Below, one piece after another: positions 51,330 through 64,000 of a DNA stretch of 64,000 nucleotides (positions within the stretch are counted from its first letter, which is position 1; every line of letters starts with the position of its first letter). The notes beneath the pieces were generated by a model. It saw nothing but the letters and a program-made list of their open reading frames with translations. It did not search any database and was not told where the DNA came from. This DNA comes from Dromiciops gliroides (Eukaryota > Chordata > Mammalia > Microbiotheria > Microbiotheriidae). The stretch is taken from the NCBI RefSeq assembly GCF_019393635.1, contig NC_057866.1:11170223-11234222 (forward strand), given 5' to 3'. Position numbers and translations under genes: made by a program.

Positions 51330-53105
51330 GGTTGTTATTTTGATATTAGGATTTCTGTTTTGGTGTTTGGGGATTTTTAATTTGTTTGGGTTTTTTTGTT
51401 TAGTTGCATTTCCAGTTCATTGATCTGCTCTTTCTCTTTTGTTGATCTACGAGTTTAGAGATAAAAATTTTCCTTTAAATACTGGTTTGGCTATATCCCC
51501 CAAATTTTGGTATATTTCTCATTCTTGTCAATATCTTTAAGGAAATTGTTTCCACAATTTGTTCTTTGACCCACTCATTCTTCAGTTTCCAATTACCTTT
51601 TAATCTATTTTTCAAAGGCCCTTTATTGAATGTATTTCTATTGCATTATGGTCCAAAACCAGTACATTTAATATTTCTGATTTCCTGCATTTGTATGTGA
51701 GATTTTTATGTCCATGGTCAATTTTTGTGAATTTGCCATGCACAGCTGATAAATATGCTCCTTTCTGTGCTCATTCAATATTCTCTCTAGATATAAGTTT
51801 TCTAAAGTTCTATTCATCTCTTTAACTTCTTTCTTGTTTATATTATGGTTAGATTTATCGAGATCTGAGAGGCATAAATCTAAGTTCCCCATGAGTATAG
51901 TATTACTATTTTCTCCTGTAATTAATTTAACCTTGCCTTAAAAATTTGAGTGCTATGACATTTAGTGCATCTATGTTCAGTATTGGTATTGTCTATGGTA
52001 CCTTTTAGTAAGATGTAGTTTCCCTAAATCGCTCTTTTAATTAGGTGGGATTTGGGGTTTTTTCTTTTGCTTTTGTTTTGTCGGAGAACACAATTACCAC
52101 TCTTGCCTTTTTCACTTGAGCTGAAGCATAAGAAATTTTGTTCCAGCCTCTTATTTTAACTCTGTGTCTCTTGTAAACAACATATTGTTGGATTCTGGTT
52201 TCTAATCCATTCTGCTATCTTCTGTTTTATGGAAGAGTTCGTTACATTCAAAGCTATGATTGCTGTGTATTTCCCTCCATTCTGTTTTCTTCTATTTAAC
52301 CTTCTGGTTACTTCAAAATTGTTTTGCTTTTGACCACTGCCTCCCTTAATCTACTTTACCTCTTCTCACCCTGCCCCCTTTCTTTTAGCCCTTTCCCCTT
52401 CTACTTCCTTGTTGGGTAAAGTGACTTTCTATACTCTGTGTGTGTGTATTCCTCCCTCCTTGAACCAGTTCGGATGAGGTTGAAGTATTGCCCACTTCCC
52501 CCCACCCCCAAACACCATTTTCCTCTCCATTGTATAAACTTTTCTTTGTGTGCCTTTTATGTGAGATAATTTTCCCCATTCTTCTTCTTTCCCCCTTTTC
52601 CCAGTGCATCCTTCTCACCCTCCCATTCTTTTGCGATCATGCCAACATTATAGGCTCACACCCATACACTCTAAGTATATTCCTTCTAACTTCCCTATTG
52701 ATGATAATATTCCTAGGGCTACTATATGACTCTCCCTAGGGCAGCTAGGTGCCAGACCTAGAGTCAGGAAGGCTCATCTTCCTGAGTTCAAATGTGGCCT
52801 CAGGAATTTACTAGACAACAGGACACTGGAGAAATCATTTAACCCTGGTTGCTTCAATTCCTCATCTATAAAATGAGCTGGAGAAGGAAATAGCAAATCA
52901 CTCCAGTATCTTTCCCAAGAAAACCCCAAATGGGGTCATGAAGAGTCTGACGTGATCAAAACGACTGAACAACAAGAAATCATCTTCCCATATGGAAGTG
53001 AAAACAGTAGAACCTTGTTAAATCCTTCATGATTTCTTCGATATTGACCTTTTTACGCTTATGTCTTGTGTTTGAATATCAAATTTTCTTTTCAGCCCTG
53101 ATGTT
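51330..53105 (-). mobile_element. L1 internal fragment (antisense)
   Basis: Minus-strand text parallels 56.4-58.5 kb of the longer L1, covering the endonuclease region and part of ORF1. A minus-strand frame at 51668-51892 reads LDKSNHNINKKEVKEMNRTL, like the L1 endonuclease segment with the pattern LDRS...NKDTQELN. The 3' part is absent. It is split by a MAR1 SINE at 52.74-52.98 kb. Confidence 0.7.
52741..52978 (+). repeat. MAR1-type SINE
   Basis: Sense copy: gcagctaggtgccagaccta, aaatgagctggagaaggaaa, cactccagtatctttcccaa, gaaaaccccaaatggggtca and gactgaacaacaag. Confidence 0.9.
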
Positions 53106-54771
53106 TTCTTTTTTAAAATTTATTTATTTTTGTTACATTTTAAGTTCCAAACTGTCTCTTTCCCTTCCTCCCCGCCCTGCACTAGAGAAGGCCACCATTT
53201 CACACAGACACATAGACACATACCACACATATAAAAACACCATACTGTTCATACTTTTATTTATCAGTTCTTTCTCTGGAGGTAGATAGCATCTTCCTTC
53301 ATAGGCACCTTGTAAATTGATTTGAGTATTTATAATACTCAGAATAACTCAGTTGTTCACAGTTATTCTTTGAACGATATTGCTGCTATCGTATGTAATA
53401 TGTTCTTCGTTCTACTCATTCCACTTTTCATTATTTCACAAAAGTCTTTCCATGTTTTTCTAAGACCTGCTCATCACATCTTACAGCACAGTACTATTCC
53501 GTCACAAACACATACCATGACTTGTACAGCCGTTCCCCAATTGATGGGTGTCCCCTCAATTTCCATTTTTTTGCCACCACAAAGAGAACTGCTAGAAATA
53601 TTTTAGAACATTAAGGTTCTTTCTCTTTTTCCCTGATCACCCAGGGAAACAGACCTACACAGTTTTAGAACTCTTTGGATATAATTCCAGATTGCACTCC
53701 AAAATGGTTGGATCAGTTCATAGTTATGCTAACAATGTATTAGTGTCCTAATTTTTCCACATCCCCTCCAACATTTGTCATTTTCTCTTTCTACCATTTT
53801 AGCCAATCTGATAGGTGTGAGATGATATCTAAAAGTTGTTTTAATTTGAATTTCTCTACCAATAATGATTATGGGCATTTTAAAATATGACTATATATAG
53901 CTTTGATTTCTTCATCCAAAAACTGCCTGTTCATATTCTCTGATTATCAGTTGAGGGATGACTCATATTCTTATAAATTTGACAAAGTTCTTTATATAGT
54001 TGAGATATGAGACCTTTATCTGAGAAACTTGTATATGATAATTCTTCCCAATTTTCTGCTTTCCTTCTAATCTTTACTATATTGGTTCTATTTGTAAAAA
54101 ACCTTTTTAATTTAATGTAATCAAAATTATCCATATCATATTTCATAATATTCTCTATCTCTTGTTTATTCATAAATTCTACTACCCATAAATCTGATAG
54201 GGAATATGTTCTAAGTTCTAATTTACTTATGACATCTCCCTTTATATCTAGGTCATGTATCCATCTGGACCTTATCTTGGTAAATGGTGTAAGATATTGG
54301 TCTATACACAATTTCTGCCAAACTGCTTTCCAGTTTTCCCAATTTTTACCAAATAGTGACTTCTTCTCCCCAAAACTTAACTCTTCAGATTTGTCAAACA
54401 TTTACTACTGTGTATTGTATGTCTACTCTATTCCATTTATCCATCTGTTTCTTACACAGTACCAGAGACTTTTGATAATTGCTGCCTTGTAATACTAAGA
54501 GCTGGTACTATTAAACCTCCTTCCTTTACATTTTTTATTAATTCCTTTGATGTTTTTGAACTTTTGTTCTTCCAAATGAATTATTATTTTTCCTAGCTCA
54601 ATAAAATATTTTTTTGTAATTTAATTGGAATGGCATTGAGTAAGTAAATTCGTTTAGGAAGAATTGTCATTTTTATTGTATTGGCTTTACCTACCTATGA
54701 ACAATTAATATTTTTCCAATTATTGAAATCTGACTTTATTTGTATAAGAAGTGTTTTATAATTATGTTCAT

Positions 54772-54915
54772 GGGGCAGCTAGGTGACACAGTGGATAAAG
54801 CACTGGCCCTGGATTCAGGAGGACCTGAGTTCAAATCTGGCCTTAGACACTTGACACTTACTAGCTGTGTGACCCTGGGCAAGTCACTTAACTCTCATTG
54901 CCCCACAAAAATAAA
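54772..54915 (+). repeat. WSINE1-type SINE in L1
   Basis: Sense copy from tggggcagctaggtgacaca to cattgccccacaaaaataaa. Confidence 0.93.
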
Positions 54916-55199
54916 ATTAAAAAATACTCCTGGGTACTTTATGCTGTCTACAATTATTTTAAATGGAGTAGCCCTTACTATTTCTTCTTGCAGGATTTTC
55001 TTGGGGATATATAAAAATGCTAATGATTTATGTAGGTTTATTTTATATACTACTACTTTGCTAAAATTATTGTTTCAACTAGCTCTCCAGTTAAATCTCT
55101 AGGATTTTCCAAATATATCTTAATATCATTTGCAAAAAGAGATTTTTATTATCTCATTCCCCTTTCTGATTCCTTCAATTTCTTTTTTCTTTTCTTATT

Positions 55200-55344
55200 T
55201 CTAGCATTTGGGGGGTGGGGTGGGCAGGGCACTTGCCCAGGGTCACACAACTAGTAAGTGTCAAGTGTCTGTGGTCAAATTTGAACTCAGGTCCTCCTGA
55301 ATCCAGGGCCAGTGCTTTATCCACTGTGCCACCTAGCTGTCTCC
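55200..55344 (-). repeat. WSINE1-type SINE in L1, tail altered
   Basis: Reverse-strand copy whose poly(T)/ggcaatg part is replaced by a G-rich run (ggggggtggggtgggcaggg). The remainder is normal to cacctagctgtctc. Confidence 0.85.
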
Positions 55345-55982
55345 TTGTTTTTCTAATACAATACAGAATGTTGATAATGATGGGCATCCTTGTTTCACTC
55401 TTGACCTTATTGGGAAGTCTTCTAGCTTATCCCCATTACAAATAATGCCTGCTGATGGTTTTAGGTGAATGGTTATAATTTTAAGGAAAGATTAATTTAT
55501 ACTTATGCTTTCAAGTGTTTTGAATAGGAATGAGTATTATATTTTGTTAACAGCTTTTACTCTATCCATTGATATACCATTCTTTTTGTTACTTCTATTA
55601 TTGATATAATCAATTATATTAATAGTTCCCTTCATTTCTGGTATAAATCCCACTTGGTCACAATATATAGTCTTTGTGATATATTGTTGTAGTCTCCTAG
55701 CTAGTATTTTATTTGGGATTTTTGCATCTGATTCATTAAAATTGATCTACAATTTTCTTTCTCTGTGCTCTTCTTGGTTAAGGTATCAGCACCATATTTG
55801 TTTCATAAAAGGAGTTTGGTAGGACTTCTATGCCTATTATTCCAAATAATTTACTTAATATTAGAATTAGTTTATCTTTAAATATTTGGTAAAATTCATT
55901 TGTAAATTCACCTGGTCTTGATGCTTTTTTCTTAGGAAGCTCATTTATGGACTGTTCAATTTCTTTTTCTAAAATAAATTTA

Positions 55983-56135
55983 TGGGGCATCTAGGCGGTG
56001 CAGCGGATAGAACACCGGCCCTGGATTCTCAGGAGGAACTGAGTTCAAATCCAGCCTCAGACACTTGACACTTACTAGCTGTGTGACCCTGAGCAAGTCA
56101 CTTAACCCCAATTGCCTCAAAAAATAAAATAAAAT
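55983..56135 (+). repeat. WSINE1-type SINE in L1
   Basis: Sense copy (tggggcatctaggcggtgca ... ccaattgcctcaaaaaataa). Confidence 0.92.
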
Positions 56136-57064
56136 AATTTATTGGCATATAACTAGGCAAAATAAGCCCTAGTGGCATATCCACCTTTTTCATTTTTGAT
56201 ACTAGTAATTTGGTTTTCTTTTTTTCAATTATATTAACCAATGGTTTATGTATTTTATTGTTTTTTTTTTCATAAAACCAATATTAATAAATTCACTGGT
56301 TTTCTTACATTCAGTTTTATTAATCTCACATTTAATTTTCAAGATGTTTAATTTGGTGTTTAATTGGGGATTTTAAATGTTTTTTTTCCTCATTTTAAAA
56401 ATTGCATACCAAATTCATTGGCCCGCTTTTTATGTTATTGATAAAGCATTTAGAGATAGAAATTTTCTGATTACTGCTTTTGCTGCATCCCGTAGGTTTT
56501 GATATGTTGTCTCATTATTATAATTTTCTTTAATAAAATTATTTTTTGTTTCTATGACTTGTTCTTTAAATCACTCATTCTTTAAGATTAGGTTATTTAG
56601 TCTCCAGTTAATTTTCAATCTATTTCCGTGGTCCTTTATTAGAAATAATTTTTATTGTATTATGATCTGAAAAGAATGCATTGAATATTTCTCCTTTTCT
56701 CCATTTAAAGTTTTCATACCCATATGCTGCTGAGAAAAAGATGTCTTCCTTTCTATTCCCATTAATTTCTCTCCAGATATCATATTTAGTACATCTAAGA
56801 TGCTATTCATCTTCTTAACATTTTATTTTTGGTTAGATTTATCTAGTTCTGAAAGGAGAAGGTTGAAATTCCACTACTATTTTTGTTTTCTCTTTCCACC
56901 TGTAATTAATTTAGCTTTTCCTTTTAAAAAACTGGATGCTATAGTAGTTGGTGTATATAGGCTCAGTATTGATATAACTTCATTTTCTATACCTTTTATC
57001 AAAATGCAACTTCCCTGTTTATCTTTTAATTAAGTCAATTTTAGCTTTAATTTTATCTGAGATT

Positions 57065-57225
57065 GGGGCAGCTAGGTGGCACAGTGGATAGAGCACTAGC
57101 CCTGGATTCAGGAGGACCTGAGTTCAAATCCGGCCTCAGACATTTGACACTTACTGGCTGTGTGACCCTGGGCAAGTCACTTAACCCCAATTGCCTCACC
57201 AAAAAGAAAAATTAAAATTAAAACA
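57065..57225 (+). repeat. WSINE1-type SINE in L1
   Basis: Sense copy. Related flanks ttttatctgagatt (left) and ttttgtctgagatt (right) mark the duplication. Confidence 0.94.
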
Positions 57226-57540
57226 AAAATTTTGTCTGAGATTATGATTGCTACCCCCCCCCCGCCTTTTTTTTTTTGCCTCAGCGGAAGCATAACAAAT
57301 TCTACACCAGCCCTTTATTTTTACTCTATGTGTATCTCTCATTTTAAAATGTTTCTTATAAACAACATATTGTCAGATTTTGTTTTTTAATCCATTCTGC
57401 TATCTATTTCTGTTTTATGGGTGAGTTAATCCCATTCACAAAGGTATGATTATTAATTGTGTATTTCTCTTCATCCTATTTCTTCTGTTTATCCTTCTCT
57501 CCTTTTATTCTATTCTTCCTCAGGTATCTAATTTACTTCT

Positions 57541-57689
57541 TTTTAAAATTTTATTTTTTGGCAGGGCAATGAGGATTAAGTGACTTGCCCAGGGTCACAC
57601 AGCTAGCAAGTGTCAAGTGTCTGAGGCTGGATTTGAACTCCTGAATCCAGGGCCAGTGCTTTATCCACTGCGCCATCTAGCTGCCCCCC
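57541..57689 (-). repeat. WSINE1-type SINE in L1
   Basis: Reverse-strand copy with duplication atctaatttacttct (57526-57540) and atctaatttgcttct (57690-57704). Confidence 0.94.
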
Positions 57690-58023
57690 ATCTAATTTGC
57701 TTCTGACCACTGCCTCCCTGAGTCTTTCCCTTATTTTATCCCCTCACTCTCTTATTTCTCTGTAAATTAAGACTTTTATATGCTTCTAGACATGTTATTT
57801 CCTCTTCAACCCAGTTCTGATGAGAATAAGGTTCTAGTACTACCAACCCTGTACTTCCTGCCCTCCACTGTAACAAGTCTTCGATTTGTGTCTCGTTTGT
57901 ATCATATAATTGCTCCATTTTACTTCTCTCTACCCAGTTTTTTTTTGATCATCCCATCATACTGAACTCAATGCCAAGTCTTCTATGTATGCTCTTTCAA
58001 ACTATCCAAGTAATAACATTCTT

Positions 58024-58164
58024 TTTTTTGTGGGGCAATGGGGGTTAAGTGACTTGCCCAGGGTCACACAGCTAGTAAGTGTCAAGTGTCTGAGGTCAGA
58101 TTTGAACTCAGGTCCTTCTGAATCCAGGGCTGGTGCTTTACCCACTGCACCACCTAGCTGCCCC
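58024..58164 (-). repeat. WSINE1-type SINE in L1
   Basis: Reverse-strand copy with perfect duplication aagtaataacattctt at 58008-58023 and 58165-58180. Confidence 0.95.
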
Positions 58165-58621
58165 AAGTAATAACATTCTTAAGAGTTAGATAACATTTTC
58201 CTATATAAGAAATAAACAATTTGACCTTATTGAATCACTTATAATTGGTCTTTCATATTTACCTTATGTTTTTCCCTGATTCTTATAGGTCAAATATTCC
58301 ATTCAGTTCTGTTTTTTCCTCATAACTGAAAGTCCTTTAATTCATTAAATATCCTTTTTTCTCCCCATGCTGGGTAAGTTATTCTTAGTTGCAAATCCAG
58401 TTCCTTTGCTCTTCAGAACATCATGTTCCATGCTCTTCAGTCTTTTAATGTAGAAACTGCTAAATCTTGTGTTATCCTGACTGTAGCACCACAGTATTTA
58501 ATTTTTTATTATTCCCTACATTTCATATTTTCTTCCCTTTTATCCCTTTGGTCTTTTGACTTTGTTTTGCTGCTTCTTGATGTCTCATGGAGTCACTAGC
58601 TTTTGCTAGGCCAATTATAAT

Positions 58622-58759
58622 TTTTTTTTCAGGGCAATGAAGGTTAAGTGACTTGACCAGGATCACACAGCTAGTGTCAAATGTCTGAGGCAGGATTTGA
58701 ACTCAGGTGCTCCTGAATCCAGGGGCAGTGCTTTATCCACTTTGCCACCTAGCTGCCCC
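58622..58759 (-). repeat. WSINE1-type SINE in L1
   Basis: Reverse-strand copy flanked by ccaattataa on both sides. Confidence 0.93.
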
Positions 58760-58875
58760 CAATTATAACTTTTAAAAATATTTATGAAAGTATTTTATTA
58801 TTTTCTAGTTACATATAGATAGCTTCCCCTCCTGCCTCACCTTTCAATGATAATTTTTCATTTATTTATTTTTAC

Positions 58876-59013
58876 TTTTTGTGGGGCAATGAGGGTTAAG
58901 TGACTTGCCCAGGATCACACAGCTAGTGTCAAATGTCTGAGGCTGGATTTGAACTCAGGTCCTCCTGAATCCAAGGCCAGTGCTTTATCCACTGTGCTAC
59001 CTAGCTACCTCTC
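58876..59013 (-). repeat. WSINE1-type SINE in L1
   Basis: Reverse-strand copy. After it caattataattttt appears again, so a short foreign AT-rich piece (58770-58875, L1 3' UTR-like) and two SINEs cluster at one original site. Confidence 0.92.
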
Positions 59014-59199
59014 AATTATAATTTTTTAAGGAGTTATTTTCTTCAGTGAAGTTTTGTACATTTTTTACCATTTGGTCAATTCTAATTTTAAGGAGTTATT
59101 TCCTTCAGTATTTTTTTTTGGCACATCTTTACCAAGCTGTTAATTAACTTTTCAAAATTTTCTTGCATAGCTCTCATTTCCCCCCACCCCCAATTTTCC

Positions 59200-59745
59200 C
59201 TCTACTGCATATATACATACACACAACTGTATTGTATATGTGTATATTGATAACGATAAATTTACTGAGGACCCATCACCACTTACTCCACCTTACTGGG
59301 CCAATGAATTGCCGGGGGCTAACCAATGTTTGTCAATTCCAGCCTCTTGATTGACTTATGGACCTCCCCTAAAAAAACTATCCCCTCCCAATGATTCCCC
59401 ACCTTACTCCCTGGACTTTATGTTATTATGTAAAAGGGTCCACCTACATTAAGTAGTTTCTATTTAAAGTTGCTTCTATACTTAACTCAGGAGCAGTTCT
59501 ATAGTTTATTTTGTTAAAGGTTCATTTACATTAAGTAGTTATGTAGTTTCTGTATGTGACTCCTGAGCAGTCTTTTGGTTCCCTTTTGTTCTGTTACCCA
59601 ATAAAAATCCCGTCCTCAGTTTCCATCTTTGGGTATTCCTAGCTTCTTGCTTTGTGATACCATGAGCTATAGTTCCTCTGCCCTGATTAAAGACCTTATT
59701 TTCTTCTATAGTTTATTTAATTTCCAGGTTAACAGTATTTACACA
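59200..59745 (+). mobile_element. Probable solo LTR inserted in the L1
   Basis: The L1 text breaks off near 59.17 kb and resumes near 59.75 kb. Between them is non-L1 sequence with a + strand AATAAA (cccaataaaaatcccgtcct) and LTR-like layout ending near ccaggttaaca. Boundaries and family are uncertain. Fossil. Confidence 0.5.
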
Positions 59746-59927
59746 CACCTTTCTCTCTTTAGTTCTAGGAGGAGGTTATTGGGCCTGTGTCCAATATCCA
59801 ATTTTCTTTGAGTCTTTGCTCATGTTTTTATGCAATCTTCTGAATTTGCCTTGAGCTTCCCTGTCACCATGGCAGGTATTTACGGTCAGGTTCTTTTTTT
59901 GTTTTCTCACCCTTTCAGCACCTAGGT

Positions 59928-60125
59928 GGCACATTGGATGGAGCACCAGACCTGGAGTCAAGAAGACCTGAGTTGAAATCTAGCCCCAGAAATTTACTAG
60001 CTATGTGACCCTAGGCAAATCACTTAACCCTGTTCCCAGTTTCCTTATCTGTAAAATGACCTTGAGAAGGAAATGGCAAGGCACTTCAGTATCTTTGCCA
60101 AGAAAACCCCAAATGAGGTCACAAA
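59928..60125 (+). repeat. MAR1-type SINE in the L1 5' region
   Basis: Sense copy: cacctaggtggcacattgga, accttgagaaggaaatggca, tatctttgccaagaaaaccc and caaatgaggtcac; tail incomplete. Confidence 0.88.
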
Positions 60126-60515
60126 CCTAGTGTCCACAGACCTTTCTTCCTGTCATCCTATGCTGCTCTGGGCTGAAAAAATGTCTATGACCTTTTGTTG
60201 GTTTCTGAGCTCAGAATTCTGCTTGGTGTTTTCTGTGCTCGTTTGGTAGGAGAGGTTTTGGGAGAAGTCTGGCAGTTCGGACTTTTCACTTGGCCATCTT
60301 GATTCTGCCCAAGAACAGATCACATCAGAGCTGAGGACTGAGTGGCTGTTAAGTCCACAGCCCTCAGTAGGCTGCCCCTGCAGATCTTCATTATGCTTTC
60401 CAGGGCACCATGCTGACCAAAATTTTGCAGAACTCCACCCTCAAATAGACAGCCCCTTCACCTACTCCCATCCCATTCTGCCAGAAAGTCATACTAGCAA
60501 CTGAACAAAGTGTCT

Positions 60516-62908
60516 TTTATTTGTAACATACAAATAAAACCAATGCAAAAGGTTTGCTTTTTTTTCCCTTTGATTCCAGTGAGAAAAGAATTTGCTAAGG
60601 AAAAAAATATATATATATAAAGAGTAGCGGTCTGTCTTCAAATTTTCCTCTAAAAAAACAGAAAGGGTTAAAAAAGAATCACACTCATCTGAGCACATAC
60701 TCACTCCCACACACGCATGTACACAGACACACCAACAGAAGTGACCCAGCATGGGCACAGGATGAATACAACTTATCTTTAACAGAAATACTTCGACATA
60801 CCCCCCCAAACAATGATGCCGTCCAAACAGAGGGCTACGATTCTGAAAAACTAAACTTAGTAGAAGTTGAGGCAAGACACTGATGTGAGAGAGGGCCAAG
60901 GGGATCTCAAAACAGGAAAACCAAACCAAGGAATGACTTGCTAGTCCTTAGATTCTACTCCTGTCGGTTCAATCAACAGAAGAGTGCTGGGATAAAGATG
61001 GGGGTGACTTCAGTGTCATCCCCCTGCAAATAAGTCTGGCAAGCTGGGTGTGGTTATTAGGGAGAGGTCAAGAAGTCAGTAAAAAAGACACACACAGTGA
61101 ATGAACTCAGGTTACTTGGGATTTTGTTGGGGATTCTTTTGGAATTCTGGGGGTATAAACAGTCAGAAATCCATGATCAGAGACCCCAAGTCTTTTGGTT
61201 CGCATCCCTGGAGAGAAGGAAACTTCTTCAAAAGGTACTTCATTTACTCCCAGGGTGAGGGAGCCCAAATCCGCCCCTTTCAATGACCCAGAAAATCCAC
61301 CGTGGCGGGAGCTTCCCCCAGAAACACCCGGGGTGGAGGAGTGGGGATTTCATCCAGTGTAAGAGCTGCAAAGGCGTCTTCAAAAGAAAACAAACCAAAT
61401 CTTGGCTTTTTCCGAGGGAAAGCAGGGTGTGAGCTGAAGCGGGGAGTGTAAGCCCAGTGCTCGGGGTCCCTGGTCTCCGGCAGCTCACAGGCTGGTGTTT
61501 TGTAGGACGGCACAGTGTGCCCAGAGGAGAAGGGGGAGGGGCTTGCAAGAGAGAGTCTAAGAACATGCAGGCACAGTTGCCTCCTGAGTTGGGGCTTTGC
61601 AGGTGTGAGGAGAATCTGTGCTCAGGGCCAAGCACAGACCTGCTATAAGAACCTTCACAGAGGTTAAAACTTTGAAGACGCTCCCTAAAGGGGCTTCCCA
61701 GGAGCAGGGAGGGAGGGCAGCATCTGAAAAGCCCCTCCCTCCTCTGCCCCCTGTCCCAAGCCCTCCACAGGGCCCTTCTGTCTTCCCTGTTTCAGCATCC
61801 TAGGAAGGACAGAGTAGATTCTTGCCAGAGAGATGGATCAGTTCTGGCTGGCTGGGAGCAGGTCAGAGGGCATCCCTGAAAGAAACTGAGTGAGGCCAGG
61901 CTCGAGCCTCGCTGCCCCTCAAGTCCACTGACAGCTGGTGGAGTCTGTACAGGGTGAGCAGCACTATTGCCTCACTGAGGCAGAGGTGGGAGAGGCCCCA
62001 GGGGGCTAGAAGCAGGGTCTGCTGCTACTGGGCTGGGGAAGGAAGAATCAGCACCGAAGTCCAGAGGAAATGGCACTGGACATACAAAGAGGAATGGGGC
62101 CTCTTTCCAGGGGAAGCCTTGGGGCTCCCTGATGTAGCTTCCCCAGGAGCGGGCAGCAGCAGTTTGGGGAAGGGCTCAGAGCAGGAGAAGCACAAGCCAA
62201 GGTAGCATTGCTGATGGACCTTCTTAAAGCAGGGGCCCAGAGCTCTCCCCAGGTAGGCGGCTCCTCCCTGGCCCAATGGAGAGAAGAAGGGTCCCAGGGA
62301 CCCCAGGGTCAACTTTCCTCTGAAGATCGGCAAACAGCCACCTTCCAAAAGAGCCGGCCTCGCCCCCCCCCTTTCTTGCCACAGAAGGTCTTCCCTCTGG
62401 AAGACGGTCCTTTATGAGGGAAGGCTGAGCCTCAAACCTAATGCCAACGTTTTCTCCCATACCCCTTGGGGCTGGACACGCACCCCACTTCTCCTTTCTC
62501 CTCTGAGGGGGGGAACCCAGCAGTGTCCAGCTGCTGTGCTACAAGCAATGGGGGGGGGTTACTCTGGGGGGGCTGGGGTTCTGGCTAAGTAGAGAAAGGG
62601 ACGAGAGACACTTCCAAAGATGTGGCTTGGAAACAAGCCCCAATGGGCCATGAGAAATGGGATGGTTCTTCCACAGTCCCGCCCTGCTCCCCTCTGCTGT
62701 GGGGAGGGCAGACGAGGGCCAAAGGAGGGGGCGGTGCCTGGAGTTGCTCCCCCAACAGCAAGGGCCTGGGCTTCTGGGGGTACATGCTGGCAGCCCCCAG
62801 AGCCCCGGAGGCCCCGAGAGGTGAGAGGCAGCTGACAATGTGTGGAGTGATGGGAAAGGGGAAGGGGCCAGGCCAGGGGGAGAGGTGGCTCTGGGGCCTG
62901 GTGCAGCC
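60516..62908 (-). other. NAA40: NAA40 3' UTR and poly(A) signal
   Basis: About 2.4 kb after the NAA40 stop, free of recognisable transposons although L1 and SINEs crowd the region to its left. It ends at a minus-strand AATAAA (60516-60521). A long 3' UTR is plausible for this gene; the extent is inferred. Confidence 0.65.
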
Positions 62909-63999
<1,091 letters not shown>

Positions 64000-64000
64000 C

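Larger units (their letters stand above)
53106..60305 (-). mobile_element. Near full-length L1 (antisense), with nested insertions
   Basis: Runs on the minus strand from the 5' UTR at 60.3 kb (GGCAGAATCAAGATGGCCAA, the L1 promoter start) through ORF1-like text (58.2-59.16 kb) and ORF2 to the 3' UTR at 53.1-53.6 kb. The ORF2 reverse transcriptase is recognisable at 55990-55778 ([20 protein letters not shown], then [12 protein letters not shown] and [12 protein letters not shown]), and the ORF2 C-terminus at 54401-53931 (SRWIHDLDIKGDVI, SYTSFSDKGLISQLYKELCQ). Frames are broken, so it is dead. Carries eight WSINE1-type SINEs, a MAR1 copy and an LTR. Confidence 0.85.

Noticed and set aside
53029-57965. 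Numerous 60-94-aa frames on the + strand
   Set aside because: Antisense of L1 ORF2 and UTR; no independent coding signal.

Overview
This is a nuclear genomic window from a marsupial. The strongest evidence is about 32 copies of a tRNA-derived SINE whose sense strand starts GGGGCAGCTAGGTGGCGCAG (the marsupial WSINE1/SINE1 type), many with clean target-site duplications. There are also MAR1-type SINEs with an RTE-like tail, old MIRs, marsupial-type L1s and several endogenous-retrovirus LTRs. The sequence alone does not settle the species; an Australidelphian marsupial is a reasonable guess.

Four genes match the block that in human lies on 11q13.1 (NAA40-COX8A-OTUB1-MACROD1), read here in reverse. 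The 3' end of MACROD1 (+, last six coding exons, about 8.1-10.3 kb) comes first, after about 8 kb of its upstream intron. OTUB1 (-, seven coding exons, complete, 271 aa, 11.7-15.3 kb) is convergent with it. COX8A (-, two exons, complete, 70 aa, 18.8-19.7 kb) follows. NAA40 (-, last three coding exons plus a likely 2.4-kb 3' UTR, 60.5-63.95 kb) is cut by the right edge of the window.

Between COX8A and NAA40 lies a fifth, intact gene on the + strand at 41.9-50.05 kb. It encodes a 377-aa sarcomeric-type alpha-actin with six coding exons, canonical splice sites, a TATA box, a perfect CArG box, a likely noncoding first exon and a poly(A) signal. As far as I recall, eutherians have no actin at this locus. 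The protein mixes skeletal and cardiac diagnostic residues and carries three private changes, including loss of a near-invariant cysteine. It is the most interesting item in the window.

The 20-41 kb interval is a repeat field: two related LTRs, a third solo LTR with a 5-bp duplication, an L1 holding an LTR and a SINE, a degraded provirus with two LTRs (26.8-31.5 kb), a long CT-rich satellite-like tract (33.8-34.6 kb), purine tracts and an L2 LINE (36.9-39.35 kb). The 51.3-60.3 kb interval is mostly antisense L1, one copy running from its 3' UTR to its 5' UTR, riddled with SINEs and one LTR. CpG-rich promoters with ETS motifs mark OTUB1 (about 14.8-15.4 kb) and COX8A (about 19.4-19.95 kb). Two near-consensus CTCF motifs in facing orientation sit between the convergent MACROD1 and OTUB1 ends, and a roughly 475-bp imperfect hairpin lies between OTUB1 and COX8A.
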